A stretch of 45,043 nt of DNA, from assembly GCA_028821125.1 (NCBI GenBank), contig JAPPHD010000071.1, forward strand, positions 67,837 through 112,879, read 5' to 3'. The position numbers and the translations under genes are program-made. Below the pieces are notes generated by a model. That model saw only the letters and a list, made by a program, of their open reading frames with translations, was not told the DNA's origin and did no database searches. Origin of the DNA: Gammaproteobacteria bacterium. GTDB lineage: Bacteria > Pseudomonadota > Gammaproteobacteria > Pseudomonadales > Azotimanducaceae. Position 1 is the stretch's first letter; the number at the start of each line of letters is the position of its first letter. Positions 44,202-45,043 of this stretch are shown here, piece by piece.

Positions 44202-44235
44202 TTGCCCGACTTGATGCGTCTACCTCATCACAGGC

Positions 44236-44538
44236 TCAGACGCGCAGGATTTCCGGGAGATCCCGCGCACCATGAAGCACTCGCAGTATCAGGGGCGGGT
44301 CTCGATCCGGGGTGTAGACAACAATGTAGGGATAACCCCGTAGCGGGACAAAGCGGACCGGAGGAGCAGCCAGTTCCGGTTTCAGCGCCCCGATTCGAGG
44401 ATGGTCTCCAAGCGTGGTCGCGATGGTGTCCAGGGCGGCGCGAAATCCCCGTGCGGCCGCGGGATTCTCAACCGCAATCCATTCTGCGATTTCAAGGATG
44501 TCTCGTTCGGCGGCCGTCGAGAGGACCGCCCTTGTCAC
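44236..44538 (-). CDS. parE: ParE-type toxin (RelE/ParE family)
   Basis: A 100-residue toxin of the ParE type: an N-terminal helical hairpin (AERDILEIAEWIAVENPAAARGF), then RIGALKPEL, V-R-F-V-P-L-R-G-Y-P-Y-I-V-V-Y and a C-terminal I-L-R-V-L-H-G-A-R-D-L. ParE proteins poison DNA gyrase. The gene starts at ATG 44538, overlapping the end of the antitoxin gene by four bases, as usual for parDE, which keeps the antitoxin in the lead. Confidence 0.9.
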   Translation of the reverse strand: MTRAVLSTAAERDILEIAEWIAVENPAAARGFRAALDTIATTLGDHPRIGALKPELAAPPVRFVPLRGYPYIVVYTPDRDPPLILRVLHGARDLPEILRV

Positions 44539-44786
44539 CGCTCGGCGGCCTCGATAACGGCGTCCACACGCCTCAGCACCTGGTCCATTTCACGGACACC
44601 CCGGCTGTCCGCATCGTCGAGAACTTTTGCGATCATGGCGTCAAAAGCGCGTTTGCGGTCCTGCTGTTCCTGCAGAAGTCGAAGCCCCGAGCGAATCACC
44701 TCGCTTACATTGTTGTACTGGCCACCGTCAACGCACGCACGAACGAAGGATTGGAGATCGGGTGTCAGGTGCACGTTCGTTCCCAT
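44535..44786 (-). CDS. parD: ParD-type antitoxin (ribbon-helix-helix)
   Basis: An 83-residue antitoxin: M-G-T-N-V-H-L-T-P-D-L at the N-terminus forms the DNA-binding ribbon, followed by V-D-G-G-Q-Y-N-N-V-S-E-V-I-R-S-G-L-R-L-L, the ParD helix pattern, and an acidic/basic C-terminal toxin-binding part. The ATG at 44786 is the family start; an upstream extension in frame is not homologous. Directly upstream lies a perfect palindrome (44796-44814) where ParD probably binds to repress the operon. Confidence 0.9.
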   Translation of the reverse strand: MGTNVHLTPDLQSFVRACVDGGQYNNVSEVIRSGLRLLQEQQDRKRAFDAMIAKVLDDADSRGVREMDQVLRRVDAVIEAAER

Positions 44787-44795
44787 GTGCTCCTT

Positions 44796-44814
44796 TATAT
44801 CAATTATTGATATA
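44796..44814. promoter_or_regulatory. Candidate ParD operator: perfect palindrome
   Basis: tatatcaat at 44796-44804, one central base, then attgatata at 44806-44814, ten bases before the parD start on the minus strand. Autoregulation by ParD at such a site is typical. Position overlaps the likely promoter and ribosome site. Confidence 0.6.
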
Positions 44815-44973
44815 CGGCGATTTGCTGTAATCCTATACGCAAGAATGATCGGCCGAAAGGGGATTCCGCCCACAGTCAGCGTGAGCAATGTGCGCTCTTA
44901 CGACCAGGAGCGGCAGAGCGTCATCGACTGATTCGGATGGAGCGGCTCAATCGCCTGCCAGAAGGTGTCACTT

Positions 44974-45043
44974 CTTTTGCCGCAGCGCCTTTTGCCGCAG
45001 CGCCTTTTGCCGCAGCGCCTTTTGCCGCAGCGCCTTTTGCCGC
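44974..45043. repeat. 15-bp tandem repeat running off the window end
   Basis: The unit cttttgccgcagcgc occurs four times without change (44974, 44989, 45004, 45019) and a fifth, partial copy from 45034 is cut by the window end. It lies about 170 bases upstream of parDE. If translated, each 15 bases adds five residues to an open frame, but no start is visible. The 44787-44970 interval before it holds only the operator region and no gene. Confidence 0.9.

Overview
The window reads as a chromosomal stretch of a high-GC bacterium, most likely an uncultured, aerobic member of the Pseudomonadota (gammaproteobacterial in flavour). The grounds are a GatCAB amidotransferase operon, a TonB-dependent receptor, an MltF-like lytic transglycosylase, a dTDP-rhamnose operon and many catabolic oxidoreductases, acyl-CoA enzymes and transporters. 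This is inference from gene content; no rRNA gene, tRNA gene or CRISPR array was found.

Layout. 1-2930: end of gatC, then gatA-gatB. 3242-5534: a DUF35 zinc-ribbon/OB protein with its thiolase partner, then a YfcE-type phosphodiesterase. 5947-9293 (minus): a C39-peptidase ABC exporter coupled to an HlyD adaptor, with no visible cargo gene. 9719-11085 (minus): a VOC protein and a DUF1499 membrane protein. 11371-12735: single-chain glycyl-tRNA synthetase, convergent with a minus-strand rfbB-rfbC-rfbD set and a GT2 glycosyltransferase (12744-16518). 17326-26326: a TetR regulator divergent from a TonB receptor, followed by an alpha/beta hydrolase with a twin-arginine-like N-terminus, a UGSC-family selenoprotein read through an in-frame TGA, a coupled conserved protein, a GST-like protein and an MFS transporter. 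26336-27515: gene debris (pieces of a CoA transferase, an AlkB-like dioxygenase and a UvrD-like helicase). 27786-30489: a coiled-coil membrane protein, a GIY-YIG-like protein and a BCCT transporter. 30566-34783 (minus): four translationally coupled genes (acyl-CoA ligase, hydrolase, luciferase-like oxidoreductase, SDR). 34957-39224: MmcQ/YjbR-like protein, MltF, Uma2 nuclease, a second luciferase-like oxidoreductase. 39451-43646 (minus): cyclase, a dimeric-barrel protein, DegT aminotransferase and a threonine-synthase-like enzyme. 43830-44786: DUF2237 protein and a ParDE toxin-antitoxin pair. The window ends inside a 15-bp tandem repeat.

The most interesting item is at 22028-22561. Two half-ORFs separated by one TGA form a single UGSC-family protein whose TGA sits exactly at the U of the Gly-His-U-Gly-Ser-Cys motif, with a foldable hairpin directly downstream and a GTGA overlap to the next gene. 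Its setting (regulator, outer-membrane receptor, exported hydrolase, GST, MFS) suggests uptake and breakdown of an unknown small molecule.

Three families of palindromic intergenic repeats are also present: a 109-nt long-hairpin element (two copies, 104/109 identical), a 183-nt MITE-like element (two copies plus an end fragment) whose TAG-starting end supplies stop codons to neighbouring genes, and a 53-55-nt palindrome (two copies).
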